A stretch of DNA of 64,000 nt. Origin: Liolophura sinensis (taxonomy: Eukaryota > Mollusca > Polyplacophora > Chitonida > Chitonidae). Both the position numbers and the translations under genes were made by a program. Location of the stretch: NCBI RefSeq assembly GCF_032854445.1, contig NC_088300.1:46433682-46497681 (forward strand), given 5' to 3'. Below the pieces are notes generated by a model. The model was given only the letters and a program-made list of their open reading frames with translations. It was not told the origin of the DNA and did no database searches. Shown here one piece after another: positions 1 through 11,880 of the stretch (position 1 is its first letter; each line of letters opens with the position of its first letter).

Positions 1-1660
1 GAGCACATCATCACCATTCCCTTTATAATCGCTACTGATATTTGGCAGCGTTTGATAGCATATTCCACAGGGTCCACTTCCTGAAGGCTTCGTAAAGAAA
101 TGTAGTTAGTAACGTTTCTCGCAAATCATGTATCCATATGGCATTCTAAACTACACACCATTTAAGGAGAAAGCTGTGAAAAGGTTTGTGAAAATTACCT
201 TAGGACAATTAAGGAAACATTTGGAAATAGTTTAACATAGCTTCGCCTTCGACCTAAAATATAAACGATTCCACATCGATTTGATGTAAAACTACCGTTA
301 GACTACCCTGACATGAACATTAGTTCTTAAATAGTGGATCTCTAACAAAAACAATTCCATGGTCTCTCCTGGAATGTGCTTTTCGTTGTGTCAATGTGTA
401 ATGGACCGTGAAGCCTGTCCAGCGCTTACTTTCAAATGTTCAGTATGCTACAGAGGCTTTTGGGCGTCGTATCAAAACCACTCCAATCAGAGTTCCATAA
501 AGCAAAAACTTGTTAAAAATGGCCAGCCATTGGATATGTCCCTTGTGCTGTATGAAACTATTTCTTTATTTCCTGAAGCTGTTATGTTCATGACAACAAG
601 GAATTGCCTTATGCTCTGCGTGGACGATGATGGCATGCACGCTATTGCCCTCTGAACACTTTTTCTTGTGTCTCGAGGCGTTCGGTGGCCTCGAAATTCT
701 TCTCTGTATAGTTATTATTCCTTGAAAACTTTCATTGGCCTGCAGGGAATGGCTTGTGTTGCTGCTATTAGCCACACTGCCTGTCTTTTGTGGCTGACTG
801 TGTTTTCAGGTTGTTGTGAGCGGAAATGTAATTCTGACGTCAGACACGTCAGTTAAAGGTTGAGGAAATCCAGGTAACGAAGTCTCAGAAACCCCCATAG
901 GAAAAATAACTCGGATTTTTCTGTCCGTGGCGCCGTTGAAAACAGGATGGTCTTCTGATGAAAAGTAATCTGTTTCGATTTTCTCCTATTCTCTCGAAGT
1001 GGAGCTCTTGCATCTTACTGGAAGTCAATTTTCATTAGACTACGTCTGGTTTGTCGCTTGGGGCTGCCTGTACATAATAGAAGGAGAGGGGGAATAAGCT
1101 GCACAGTGTAGTCCTGGAGAATACAACGAATCTCACATCCGAGTTCATCAACAAACAGATTTAATTCTTATATTTGTACTTAATCCAAATACCATGTTGA
1201 CATCGGAGGAAGAATGGGACACACCAACAGTCGCTGTTTGAATGCAATGAACGAATGAAATATCAAATTTCCTAGGTAGATTTTATTGCAAATCAAGTTG
1301 ATGCTGTTGGTGCTTGATTTGATTTCTTATACTGTCTTCAGTTCCACTCCCAGGGTCACAGGCTTTTTGTTTTTTTTAGCTAAATGTACAAATTCCTCCA
1401 TTAAAGCTTAGCCACAATCCAGTCCCTGTACTGAAAGGGACATTACTTTGCTAGCCAATGTCACAACGTAAAAGAAAAATATTTGTATCCTAAGTGACAA
1501 TAGTGGAGAATCGTTTGAAAAATTCTTGAATACGGATCAGGACGAAAATGTAATCGATTGGTGCTTGGCCAAGATCAAACCCTGCCTAAACTTGCATCCC
1601 AATCTTTCAAAAACATTTTCGGTAAAGTTGCTGACAGGCAACTGTTTCCATGGCGGAGGT
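1..1660. other. No gene recognised; mostly unique sequence
   Basis: No coding exon, RNA gene or mobile element is recognisable apart from the short dispersed repeat at 344-413. The open frames at 359-655 and 668-856 have no domain, no codon pattern and no family resemblance that I can see, and part of the first lies in that dispersed repeat. Confidence 0.5.
344..413 (+). repeat. Short dispersed repeat, copy 1 (partner at 2146-2209)
   Basis: About 70 bases from AACAAAAACAATTCCATGG to ACCGTGAAG align with 2146-2209, where the matching start reads AACAAAAAGAATTCCATGG. The copies differ by substitutions and by length changes that are not multiples of three, so this is not a conserved reading frame. 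I do not recognise the family. It may be part of a larger degraded element. Confidence 0.45.
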
Positions 1661-1716
1661 AAGGATATCTTTTGGGGGGCATTGTTCTCTTGTCTGTATT
1701 AGCAGGTAACACAATG
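1660..1716 (+). repeat. Short dispersed repeat (partner at 5284-5332)
   Basis: The stretch ending GTATTAGCAGGTAACACAATG matches the one ending GTGTTAGCAGATAACACAATG near 5330, with a shared TTTGGGG and ATTGTTCT / AATGTTCT block just before. About 50 bases are alignable. It is an old dispersed repeat of unknown family with no coding potential. Confidence 0.35.
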
Positions 1717-1944
1717 AGCCGCAATCAACAATGGGATCGAATCATGATATAAATTCTATTTCCCGGGACTCAATCGGAGAGCAACCAATAAATGCCAATG
1801 ATTTCCACATTTGTATATAGGTGGTGATTTCCAAGACATAAATTAACACTTTCATTTTTTCCTCCAAAAGTACCTCGCAATGACTAATGGTTAACATATG
1901 TCAACTTCGTCAGTAATTAACCGTGATATTGTGAAACAAGTAGG

Positions 1945-2070
1945 GGCCGGATTCATGAAGATCACTTAGCTACGTAAGCCCTTAACTACCATGACAACGT
2001 ATGCTGTGGAGATACAAAGTGCACTTAACTAAGGGCAACTTAACGCTAAGTAAGCTTCATGAAACCGACC
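1945..2070. mobile_element. Small inverted-repeat element (MITE-like), about 126 bp
   Basis: The left end reads GGCCGGATTCATGAAGATC and the right end, read on the minus strand, is GGTCGGTTTCATGAAGCTT. Both are followed by an ACTTAG-type block, so the element is almost entirely two inverted arms. Length and structure fit a non-autonomous DNA transposon. Flanking TA-rich bases (TAGG on the left, TAAGG on the right) could include a target duplication, but this is not clear. There is no coding capacity. Confidence 0.6.
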
Positions 2071-2145
2071 TAAGGGTACTTTGTATGGTCTGAGTGTTGG
2101 TAAGGCCGTATGAGTGACTTGCAAACGAGGGCATGCTGGATGCCC

Positions 2146-2209
2146 AACAAAAAGAATTCCATGGTCTGCCCTGAAGTGTTCTTTTCGGTAAGTACACTGA
2201 ACCATGAAG
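2146..2209 (+). repeat. Short dispersed repeat, copy 2 (partner at 344-413)
   Basis: Aligns with 344-413 over about 65 bases around AATTCCATGGTCT, with indels that break any common frame. See that entry. Confidence 0.45.
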
Positions 2210-2780
2210 TTGTTTGTTGGAGGTCCAACAAGGTTTCAAGTGGAAGTCTTGTAGAGGTAGATTTATCTCCTAGTTCACAATGGTATATACCTCAGTAAGA
2301 AATGGGCCTATGAGAGTTTCCTTAAGATCACCAGTTGAAATTCAGGTCCATTTGTATGCTCTAAATGGTTCCATACAGATTTTGAATTTTCTTATAGTAT
2401 GCTACATACCATACACGCAAAACGTTGCGAATACACTGGCTTCATCAATGTGTTATATTGTTCCAGTAAACAAAAAGGCTCGATATTTAAGCATAACGTG
2501 AAAAAAAAAACATGTAGGTTATTTGAGTTTGTAGATATTTGAGCTTTTTCCTTGACCCTTTCATGTGAAGAATTCAAGACAAAGAAAAATTGCTTTTAGT
2601 GTCTTAAGCCTAAATTACTCTCATAAGAGTTGCTTTTCGTGCGGGTCATACTCAGTATAGTTACAGTACAGTTTTAATATGTTTGAATAGCTTTGCTAAG
2701 TGTTCCGTGCATCTTAATACATGCACAGATACGGTGATCACATTGTATTAAAGGTTTTAACAGCATTCAGAACAAATCGA
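2210..2780. other. Nothing recognised
   Basis: Two overlapping short open frames on opposite strands lie here without any recognisable domain. The DNA is AT-rich and looks unique within the window. Confidence 0.4.
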
Positions 2781-2985
2781 AGATAGTGTGATAGTTGCCA
2801 AATAGTCACACGTAACCATTCAGACTCGATAGCCTCTTGTTAACTTGCCTCAGTTAAGGTTTTACTGTAAAAATTCATGTAAATGCTTATAGAAAATAGC
2901 AGCTGATACCACCCCGCCTGCCTTAAGCGAAATTAGATTTAAAAAAGCAGAGATGTTAACAGCAATTTATATTGATATAACTAAG
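2781..2985 (-). repeat. Dispersed repeat family R, copy (minus)
   Basis: The stretch from AGTGTGATAGTTGCCAAATAG through AGTCACACGTAACC to GAGATGTTAACAGCAATTTA matches, in the same order, the minus-strand copies at 18647-18895 and 36958-37150. Family R is about 150-250 bp long and has no reading frame. In plus orientation it carries CACTGTCGT, CTGCTCTGGTTTTACTCTCTG and GTGCTGTAAGTCTT blocks. It is met more than ten times in this window. Its class is unknown to me. Confidence 0.6.
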
Positions 2986-3018
2986 GTAACAAGATCACCT
3001 ATGATGATAAGCCATCCC

Positions 3019-3234
3019 AACACTAAAAAAATATTCTATTAATTTTAATAGAAAGTGTTGTCTGAGTGATGCTGGAATGCAGCAGATTGTTCTGTCAAAT
3101 ATAACGTACATATTCTATTAATTCAACGTAAAGATTCTATTAAGCTAACAGGATATAACCAAATTTATTCTAGCATCACTCAAAGAACATAATTTCTGTC
3201 AAATTTAACAGATTAAAAGTATTTTTTTAGTGTT
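3019..3234. mobile_element. MITE with AACACTA/TAGTGTT ends, copy 1
   Basis: The left end AACACTAAAAAAATATT is matched on the minus strand of the right end by AACACTAAAAAAATACTT. Each is followed further in by a GAGTGATGCTGGAAT / GAGTGATGCTAGAAT block. The 216-bp element is therefore a long imperfect inverted repeat without coding capacity. A diverged relative lies at 52389-52626. The termini recall CACTA-type ends, but I see no 3-bp target duplication, so the superfamily is not assigned. It lies directly beside a family R copy. Confidence 0.75.
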
Positions 3235-4757
3235 CATCTATTTTTCAGTATATATCGGTTATAAATACAGAAGTATTCCTTTCAGGGCTCCAGGAAAGGT
3301 CGTCTTATTTTTCATTGATGCATGGAAAACCTATTAGACTTAAATGGACCAGTTGTATAGCATTATTTATACATTAAATTCCAGCGTACACTCAAAGAGC
3401 AAAGTGGTTAATAGCAGTTTACTTGAGCTCGTGGACTATTTGTTGTTTGACCTTGTGGCGTAGGAATATATATGTTTCCACAAATCGTTATTGCAAGAGT
3501 GTTTGAGTAGCTTATGCTTAAAAGTATAGCCTGTCCTTCGTCCCAAGCCCAATAGCTCCCCCCCACCCCATGAATTAAATGGATTTTATGTGGTATATCC
3601 GGTCATCCTTGGCTCGCTCTCCGCCAAATGCCCTTCATGACCCTTTGAACTGTTAGAGAATGACGTGAATTTATTACGATGGAGATTGCAATATGCTTTT
3701 CTCTTGTATATATTCTCTTGTCTCTTGATATCCACACTTATCTCTTTGTATGGAATTTAAAGATAATACATCATTTTTTTTTCATGAAGCAATAGGTCGC
3801 GTCAACCCCTCGTCCTTTCCCGGTCTATTGTTTAGACATGAAAACCAACGAATTACACACTCTCAGATTCTAATGGATGAAGTGTAAAAGTTTCCATTAC
3901 AAGATCTTCATCTACTGAATATTTATAGCAGGTGCGTGTTGCAGTCCTCAATAGCTCCCAACTCCCAACTCAATGTGTCTGTATTTCACAATCAATAAGC
4001 ACTTGTCCAGATGCTTTCATGCACTCTGTCAAGCCTTAAGCGTGTGATGAGCTGCATTGTTACCTTGAAATTTGACCCGTACATCATCCACATTAAATCA
4101 CGCCATTTCATAACAATGTAAATAGCCTTGCGCGTCTGTATATTCAGAGCACGTGCGTGCGACCGTGACTGGAATGGTTATATCATGCGGCATTATTTAA
4201 TTCATTCTCACGCCGGTGCCTACATATGTCATCCATACCATTACGTTGTTTTTATTGCCTTATTGCTTAAATTAAGAAATTATATGTTATAATTTTATCA
4301 CTTTGCAAAGTATGTGGCATATTCACTGTAAATGACATGCAATTACTAGCCTGTGAAGGGTTTCATACCTATATTTTATTTCAGTGCATGTGGTGTTCAT
4401 CCAAGAGACAACGCTATATAACTATATTGTCAAGGCAGACGTCACCTTTCTGTTGATGATATTCCATTAAAATCATCGGAACACCGGAAGCCAACAATCA
4501 ATATTTCAGACACGTGTGTGAGTAGACTTACATGTATACGCCCGATATATAATCACATAACATAGTTATTGAGAGTTTGGCACAAATCCGGTATAGTTGG
4601 GTTAAAGTCTTGAATTTCTAATGACATTCTTTCTTGATTCCAAGTTGTACAGGTCTTTCTGATGCTTCGTGGCGTTTAATAGTTAATCGTGAATCAGCAG
4701 CAGTGTGCATGCCGTTACGTCAATAGCCCACACCCACCACAAGATATTAGTCTTGAT
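3235..4757. other. Nothing recognised
   Basis: About 1.5 kb of AT-rich, apparently unique DNA with a short C-run near 3558. No open frame of note on either strand and no repeat shared with the rest of the window. Confidence 0.4.
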
Positions 4758-4982
4758 TAATATATTAATATTTATTTATTTATTTATTTATTTATTTCAT
4801 TAGCGCTTTACGCCGTATTTAAGAACATTTCACTCATACGACGGCGGCAAGCATCCGGTAAAACCCGGGGGAAGCACACGACCATCCGGTTGTTGACAGA
4901 CCTTCTCGGAGACTGACCGGAGAGGAAGCCAATAAGGGCTGGACTTAAACTCACAGCGACCTCATCGGTGGAAGGCTCCTAG
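4758..4982 (-). mobile_element. SINE family B, head-truncated, with target duplication
   Basis: Read on the plus strand it runs from a TTTATTTATT tail through TTTACGCCGTATTTAAGAA, a GACGGCGGC block and CACGACCATCCG to a GACTTAAACTCACAGCGACC segment. The last is the reverse of a tRNA-type B box. The same order is seen at 11587-11858. The 8-bp sequence GTCTTGAT stands on both sides (4750-4757 and 4983-4990) and is a plausible target-site duplication. The tRNA A-box part is missing. Confidence 0.8.
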
Positions 4983-4990
4983 GTCTTGAT

Positions 4991-6187
4991 ATTTCTATTT
5001 TTTTGTGTTCATCCAGAAGGCTGAGAAACCCTAATACCCCCATCCCCACTCTAGTTTTATAATATAACTGCAAGCCTTTCTAGTGCACCATGCCCCCACA
5101 GTTAATCATAAACGAACGTTAATCTCTATGTCTTACGTCATTGTACCAGCTCTTGAATGGTAGGCCCCTATCAGCCCCTATATTTCTGTACTATACATAC
5201 ACAGAAGAACTAATAGTGTTCTTATGTATGTATGTTTGACTACTGTATTGATTTTTAATACGATTTTCTGCGCGAAGATGGTTGTTTGGGGACAATGTTC
5301 TGTGCTGCTGTGTTAGCAGATAACACAATGTTAAGAAAAAAATGTACTTTCTTTCTCAAGTAACTTAATGTTGACAACAGCGACCTATAAATTTGGTTAA
5401 TTTGTAAGGTCTGTAACCACAGTATAGTATAAGAATCGTGGTTAAACTCGCGTATTTTTCGGTAAAGTTTGTAAAAGTTTTTATCTTCCTGTAGGATCTG
5501 GCACAGGATTCCTAAATCATTTGTAATGGGGAGATTGAATGCTATCCGAGGCTTCACAAGATGTTCATTAGAGATACGACTGTCTGCCAACCTGACAACA
5601 GTAAAATCATCTCGCCGGAGGGCAGTGCTGGTGGCAGTTCTCTACATTGTCATCATCCGACGACATCCCACCAGGACTACCTGACCACACCTTTAATTAA
5701 ACATACAGGCGGTCTACACGCTCCGCGATGCGCTACGGTTACAGATGACCGTTTAACGTGGCAGATCGCCATATGTATCCTCAACCCAGTGTGACAGTCG
5801 CCTAGCCGATCAATGAAATCAATAAGTGTAAGCACTTCAACTTCTCACTAGAAGATCAAATCTCTACTTCACCTTGTACGAAGTTGCCAAGACTCAGATA
5901 ACTGGTTGAAGATGCGCGTAAATCAAGCAAATATAATATGGCCACGATTCTGGTTTGATGGCATCAAGATTAGTTAGCAGATGCATGATGTACAGTTGAG
6001 CTTTGTTTCCATTGTACTATAACAAGTCTTATCACGTGTGTAAAACTGCGCATCCAACTGGTCATGATTTTCGGTTTCAATGAAAGCATCACTTTTATAT
6101 ATTAGCATGATAGCATGATATTTACCTCATTAGCCCTCTGAGCTGAGAGCTACTTTTCGGTTTTCTTGATTTAATTTTATTATTTTT
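4991..6187. other. No gene; one short dispersed repeat
   Basis: Contains the partner (about 5284-5332) of the dispersed repeat at 1660-1716. An open frame of 111 codons on the minus strand (5255-5590) partly overlaps that repeat and resembles no family I know. The rest is unique to the eye. Confidence 0.4.
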
Positions 6188-6235
6188 CTTGTTTTTTTTT
6201 TGTTTTTTTTTTTTTTTGTTTTTTTTTTTGTTTTT
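6188..6235. repeat. T-rich low-complexity tract
   Basis: Runs of 8 to 15 T separated by single G. Simple-sequence DNA. Confidence 0.9.
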
Positions 6236-6409
6236 ATGAAATGAAAAGTTAACAGGAACCACAAGCTATGTATTCTGTAGTGGTAATTAGTTTTCAGCTG
6301 TGTTCATGTGCATTTTTGGTCCGTGCTGCGAATGTACATGTATCGCCCAGGACGTTACAGGTATTTTTAATACCAGCTGACTTCAAAACATTTCCCACGC
6401 TTTCCCATA

Positions 6410-9400
6410 ACCGTTCTTAATGAGCTCTGCTCAACAAAGCTAGGGCTGATGCATATAGTCTCATTGTGACCAGTTCTAGGTGATTCTCGTCATCTGTTTT
6501 ACGATGCACTCCATGAACGCGACTTTTGCTATTATGATCTATGGCTATGATCTAACAAATGCATATTTCTATAAATTATCATGAAAGCCTAACTGATACA
6601 TGTAGCTTTTGGTGAAGACAATATATTTTATTCAAATAATATGTCTAGAAAACATGAATAATATCGCTTATGGTTATCATGACGTCTGTATGGGCTGGGT
6701 GGATGACAGGCGCTCTCTCCCAAGGTAACAGACTACGGCATTATATGTTTTCCCTAGACAATGTACCCATAAAAGTCTTTCTTTTTATGAGCCTGAATAT
6801 GTCAGTGGAGGATGTTCGCGTAAAGTACATGAACATATATGGCCTGGTAGTTTTACCAAATGTATCAGGGGATTTCACCTTGTGAAGCTCTATTGAAAAC
6901 GTTGCTAGGTACATTTCGCTGAGGACGCCAGAAGCCAAGAAAACTCTTTTTTTTTTTTTTTATTTCGAGGGAAAATATCTTTAGCGGTTCGCAGAATTCG
7001 TCCAGGACTGAAAATTACCTTGTGGAACGAGAGCTTATTTAAGTCGATGCTTGTATAACTCGAAGAACGGCCATGATTATGTTAAATACTCCGATAAGAG
7101 AGCCTAGCATTCATCACCACAGTGTAAATTATAAATAAGGTCACAGATAAGTTCTATATCCGACTGTACCGTTTTCAGATATAGTACAAGTACACAGGCC
7201 AAATTTGATAAGCCAAAATTGTCCTGATTTTCTCACTTTAAAGTACTGAAAATTCATACTACTTTTTGCTAGACAGCTTTACATGGAGCCTAAATGAGAC
7301 CTAATTATTGGTGGAATGGTTAGTCGTGAACAAGAGTACCTCAAAAATCAGAACTGGAGTGTCATATAGGCATCTACCGAGTTTCGGGAAGATCACCAAT
7401 CACCAGACTTACCTTATAAGTTTTTTACCATATAAAAGAACAAACGTTCATGCCTTAAAGGCTAAGCAATGTGTGGCTGATATTTACTTGTATATTGATT
7501 CATATCATCTGACAGGTTATAAATACTCAAGTATAAATGAAAAAAATTAATCTGGAATTTTCCCAAGAGGTTCTCTACTGTGGTTAAAGCTATTTATTTA
7601 ATTCTATTATTATGCTAAGCACTACTCTATCATGTGACAGTATCCTGTAACTGGCTTCATGCCTTCTTGATTCAAAGAGGCAGAATTTTAAAGATGTAAG
7701 TCTGCTACTAAGAGATGTTGTTACGAAACTCAAACAAATAATCAGACATAGTTTACCTTGTAGCTAATGTATGGAAAAGGCCTGGTCATAAAGTTGTGAA
7801 CTGATGTGTTAAGAGACATTGACGTGTACATTCATACATGTTTAAAGACAAACCAACAACTTTGAACAGGAATTGCACGATAAGTCGCTTGTGCTCGGCA
7901 TAAATACGCCTGAATTATGGATTGCTGGCAGACAGACAACTCTGATATTAACGGACGATGCCTACCACGAATGTCAAAGTACAGTTTGCGTTCACGAACC
8001 ATCGAGGAGACATGTCGAATTTATACGTCAGATAGGTTATCACGAGAAAAATCGAAAACGCACGAACCTTAGCTAAATAATGGCTACTTCTCTTCATCCA
8101 TATTGTAATTTAGGAGCTTGTTGCGTCAAGCCCTTGCGGAAGATTACAGAAAGATAACAGACTGGCTTGTTTCGTAGACTTATTGTGTCTAAAATTATGC
8201 ATTTGCGAATGTAGAGAAAATATACTTTCGAGAGTCTTCATAAGACAAGGCAAGCCTGAATACATTATGAAAATGTGTCTCTTCGTTAGTTGTTGAGAGT
8301 GGTTATTACATAGCAGATATGAGGTAGAATTACATGTTTATAGTTTGACATTGACCATTGTATAGTGTCCTGTAAAGGCAGCCAAGAGGAAACACTTACA
8401 AACATCAAAGGCAGCGTATGCAAGAGTGATGTGTAAAACCCCAACCATCGTATCTACTGGAGTAGCCAGGTCAAACTTCCATCAAAACCTTCATCACGTT
8501 TAACCTCCATCCTCCGTGAGTAGGTTTAATCATTCAAAATATATTGTTATCTTTTATGTTGGTCTACAAGAGGCGACGGATACATATGTGATCAATCAAT
8601 ATCAGTCAGTAAAGATGTTTTAAGACTTGGCTAGATTCATATTGTGGCTTTTTTTTGGACTTATATGACTGAATACGTATTAATCATACCAAATAAAAAC
8701 AAAAGTTAAGACAATTTTTGTGAGGCGAAGTAAAGTGTGCTTTCAATGAGAATGGCTCTAGACACTGAATCACGCAGCTATTTTTCCCGATCGCGGAACT
8801 ACCCACCGTGACAGAAAACGTAGTTCATCATTTGTGGCAGACTGTTTCCGAACTTCTGACACCATTCAGCACTTCCTGACGTATTAAAGCCCTTACGATG
8901 CTGCCATGCCATTGTATGGATTTACAGAATTGACACTCATGGTCACATAATGTAGGCGTACTAAGTGGATCACACACAGACCCTTCAAATAGAGCGTTAG
9001 AGATAGCTGTGGGAATATCGAGCGTTGTCATTGATCACTTGATATTGTGCAAGCAGTTTGTTTACAAAAGGACTAGAGCGGAATTAGCTATAAAATTGGA
9101 TGAAGAAACACCAATACCATGTCCTTAACACATAAATTGACGGCGTCTCGATCTATAACTTTATAAGGAGAAGTGTCGTCTTGGTCGAACATCCCAGCCC
9201 ATGTATCGTCTTGTACGAACATCCCAACCCGTGTATTCTTCTGTAGAGTTGGAGTTTATTATCTGTCCTGGCGATGGTGGAAAATGGAAATCATTATTCG
9301 TGATTATTCCGATTATCGACAAAAGACAAACTGCATTGCATTATAGACAAACTATAATTAGGGCAGGCCGGGGCGTCTGAATTTTTTTTTTTTTTTTGCG

Positions 9401-9790
9401 GGCTGGGGGGAGGGAGGGGTAGTTCTTTTATGATTAGTTTCTGGGTTAGGCTTTGTGGCCAGAGAGCCGCTGATCTGGTCGATAATCACGTCCACTGGTC
9501 CCTGGGTTAATTCTATAATAACACACGTACATGCCCATTAGGTTGTGCCAGAAGCTGATGTACAAACGAAACAGCACAATTATCAGTCTAGGAATTCACA
9601 TGTAACACAACAGTGGTCATTACAACAGCTTGATAAATCTCAGACTTCCGTTAGTGAGTAGAATTTGTAAAATTATACTGATTATAGTGAAGGAGCGGAC
9701 GGTTTCCAGCTCACACTTCTTTGACCTAAATATACGACAGTGTAGGTGGCAGAACATGGACATTTTCAATCTGGTTTGTAAATGTCTGCC
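6410..9790 (+). repeat. Old duplicated block, copy A1
   Basis: Matches A2 in order over its length: GAGCTCTGCTCAAC (6421 and 10590), AATATGTCTAGAAAACATGAA (about 6640 and 10768), GGGCTGGGTGGATGACA (about 6691 and 10829), TGGATTGCTGGCA (about 7917 and 12540), and ACATGGACATTTTCAATCTG (about 9754 and 16406). The copies are heavily diverged, with many indels out of phase, and open frames in A1 are not kept in A2, so the block is non-coding. Parts match A4 (29150-31480). It lacks the Tc1 element and the MITE/SINE insertion that lengthen A2. Confidence 0.8.
9184..9243 (+). repeat. 30-bp minisatellite, two-unit state in A1
   Basis: Two consecutive 30-bp units with the cores CGAACATCCCAGCCCATGTA and CGAACATCCCAACCCGTGTA lie at the place where S1 and S2 have 12 and 15 units and A4 has one. 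Flanks match those of the other copies: a GATGG...GGAAAATGG block follows in all. Confidence 0.85.
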
Positions 9791-10569
9791 AAGGTTTTGT
9801 GTATATTAATATTTACCCCATTCCACCTGAGATTTGTTTAGAAATCTGTTTTTATATTTCTTGCCCTGATAATTTTCTTTCCCTCTTCAGGCGACTCTTA
9901 CATATGTTTATGGAAAGCCATAACCATACACGTGTTTGTGGTGGATGCAAGTGAGTTTCCCAGCTAAACGTAAGAAAATATTTTGCGCGCGCACATATTC
10001 CGGTTAAATTGCGTCCTTATTAACTTCGAAAAACCTCACAAGCTTATAAGCTTGTAATAAGGTCCGCGCGGGCATTGAAGCGGCGAATAAAATTTGGTTA
10101 TTAATTGATGAAAGATAATCAGTCTTCAAACAACGTAAAACTATGAAAGCGCCCGCACTACAGTTGTCGACCGCTTATTTTTACACAGGCCCTATGAACA
10201 ATAAAAAAGCGGCTAATCTACACACTGATGGATTGATTGATTCATTTATTCACCACGATGGAGTATGGATTAAAATCATGGTTAAATAAAACTAATTGCG
10301 GGAATAAAACTCTTAGTGAGATTGTTCTATCCCGTGACAATGGGACAGGTGTACTTACATAGCAAACGTAGCAGACGTAGCAGACATTGTGAGTTCAAGA
10401 CTGGGATTGAGCTGATATACTGCATATACCTGCCAGCGGTTGGAAGCCAATAAGCCATGGTTTGCGCTCACTGCTGGCTTTCATGTCTTAACGAAAACTG
10501 TAAAAACCTGAATTTCAAAGTAATCTCTGTCTACGTCAACCGTACCAAACATGCATGGTACAAGTGGAC
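9791..10569. other. No gene; an 18-bp palindrome
   Basis: Spacer between blocks A1 and A2. No open frame of note. It contains a perfect 18-bp palindrome ACAAGCTTATAAGCTTGT at 10038-10055, whose role, if any, is unknown. Confidence 0.5.
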
Positions 10570-11377
10570 GTCACACGTTAAAATAGTGATGAGCTCTGCT
10601 CAACTGATCCCGGGTTGATGTATTTAGTCTGCTTTAGACAAGTCCCACGAACGCGGTTTTTGCTGCAATGATCTCTGACGAGTGCATGTTTTTTAACATT
10701 ATAGCGAAAACCTAACTGATACATATAGCACTTCAGGCAAGGTGAAGGTAATTTATTTATTCCAATAATATGTCTAGAAAACATGAAGTTATGTAACTTA
10801 TGATCACCATGAAGATTATGGGCTGGGTGGATGACATCCGCTATCTCCCAAGGTAACATTATAACGGCATCATATCATGTTTTCTCTCCGCTCTGTACCC
10901 ATAAAAAAGTCATTTGTTTTTGGTCGGTAATCATTGTGGTGTAAAGAAGGCCTATATATCGCGTAGCTGTGGTATGAAATGTGTCAGGGGAATTCACGTC
11001 CATTAGAAACGTTGTTAGACGCATTTTGTGGAATGTCAAGCGCAATAGAAACTTCATGTAAATAGGAACAACAGCCTCAGCTGTACACGGAGAGGAGATT
11101 GTTGTGTGAGCGAGAGAAGCTATTTAACTTATTTGAGGCAGGTAGAAAATATTTACACTGACTTCTTCGTAAGACAAAAAATATAAAAGAAGCCTTTTTT
11201 CAGCCATAGTAGTCATAGTGCTTTCTTGTCAGTATTAATTAAAGGATTGAACTGTAGTAGTGGGCTCCGATGAATGAGAATGGCAATATCTAAGGATAAT
11301 CTAAGGAGGCCGGCTGAGTCAATTTGTCGAATATTCCCTACATATCCCCTGTGCACACTGGCACTATTTTATCCGCC

Positions 11378-11880
11378 TACACTTTAACAAAAAGGGTTCC
11401 ATAGGCGTTCTTTGCCACTCCAGGTGGTTTTGTATTGAACCCTTTTCATCTCCAGCGCTCGAAAGGGTTCTGAAACGCCCAGTCGGTGCTGTATCCGCAC
11501 CCATTTTTTGTTTTACCGCCAATTTCATGGTCACGAACCATATCTAAAGGGTCCTATATTGCACCTTTTCAAAAGGGTTCTTTATTTATTTTATTTTATT
11601 TGATGGGTGTTTTACGCCGTACTCAAGAATATTTCACTTACACGACGGCGGCCAGCATTATGGTGGGAGGAAACCAGGCGGAGCCCGGGGGAAACCCACG
11701 ACCATTCGCAGGTTGCTGGAAGACCTTCCCACGTATGGCCGGAGAGAAAGCCAGCATGAACTGGACTTGAACTCACAGCGACCACATTGGTGAGAGACTC
11801 CTGGGTCATTACGTTGCGCTAGCGCGCTAATCAACTGGGCCAGCTTAGTTCCATAAAGAACCCTTTTTCTTAAGAGTGTA
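11378..11880. mobile_element. MITE with nested SINE inside
   Basis: The left end TACACTTTAACAAAAAGGG is mirrored by the right end, which reads TACACTCTTAAGAAAAAGGG on the minus strand. Further GGGTTC / GAACCC blocks inside (GGGTTCCATA, AAGGGTTCT, AAAGGGTTCTTTAT) give it a multiply palindromic body. Without the SINE it would be about 230 bp. No coding capacity. The matching part of A1 (about 7040-7130) lacks it. Confidence 0.75.
11587..11858 (-). mobile_element. SINE family B, near full length, nested in a MITE
   Basis: On the minus strand it begins with a tRNA-like head (GGCCCAGTTGATTAGCGCG is the A-box region, GAGTTCAAGTCC the B box). It then runs through GGTCGTGGGTTTCCCCCGGG, TCCTCCCACCATAATGCTGG and GTGAAATATTCTTGAGTACG to a TTTTACGCC-mirrored end and an A/T-rich tail of AAAT-type repeats. 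Length and order fit a tRNA-derived SINE. It would be transcribed by RNA polymerase III from the head. The open frames crossing it on both strands are chance. Confidence 0.85.

Noticed and set aside
8828-9031. Minus-strand frame in A1 as a gene conserved with 15150-15341 and 21585-21776
   Set aside because: The copies share DNA but not a reading frame or protein sequence. Indels are not multiples of three.
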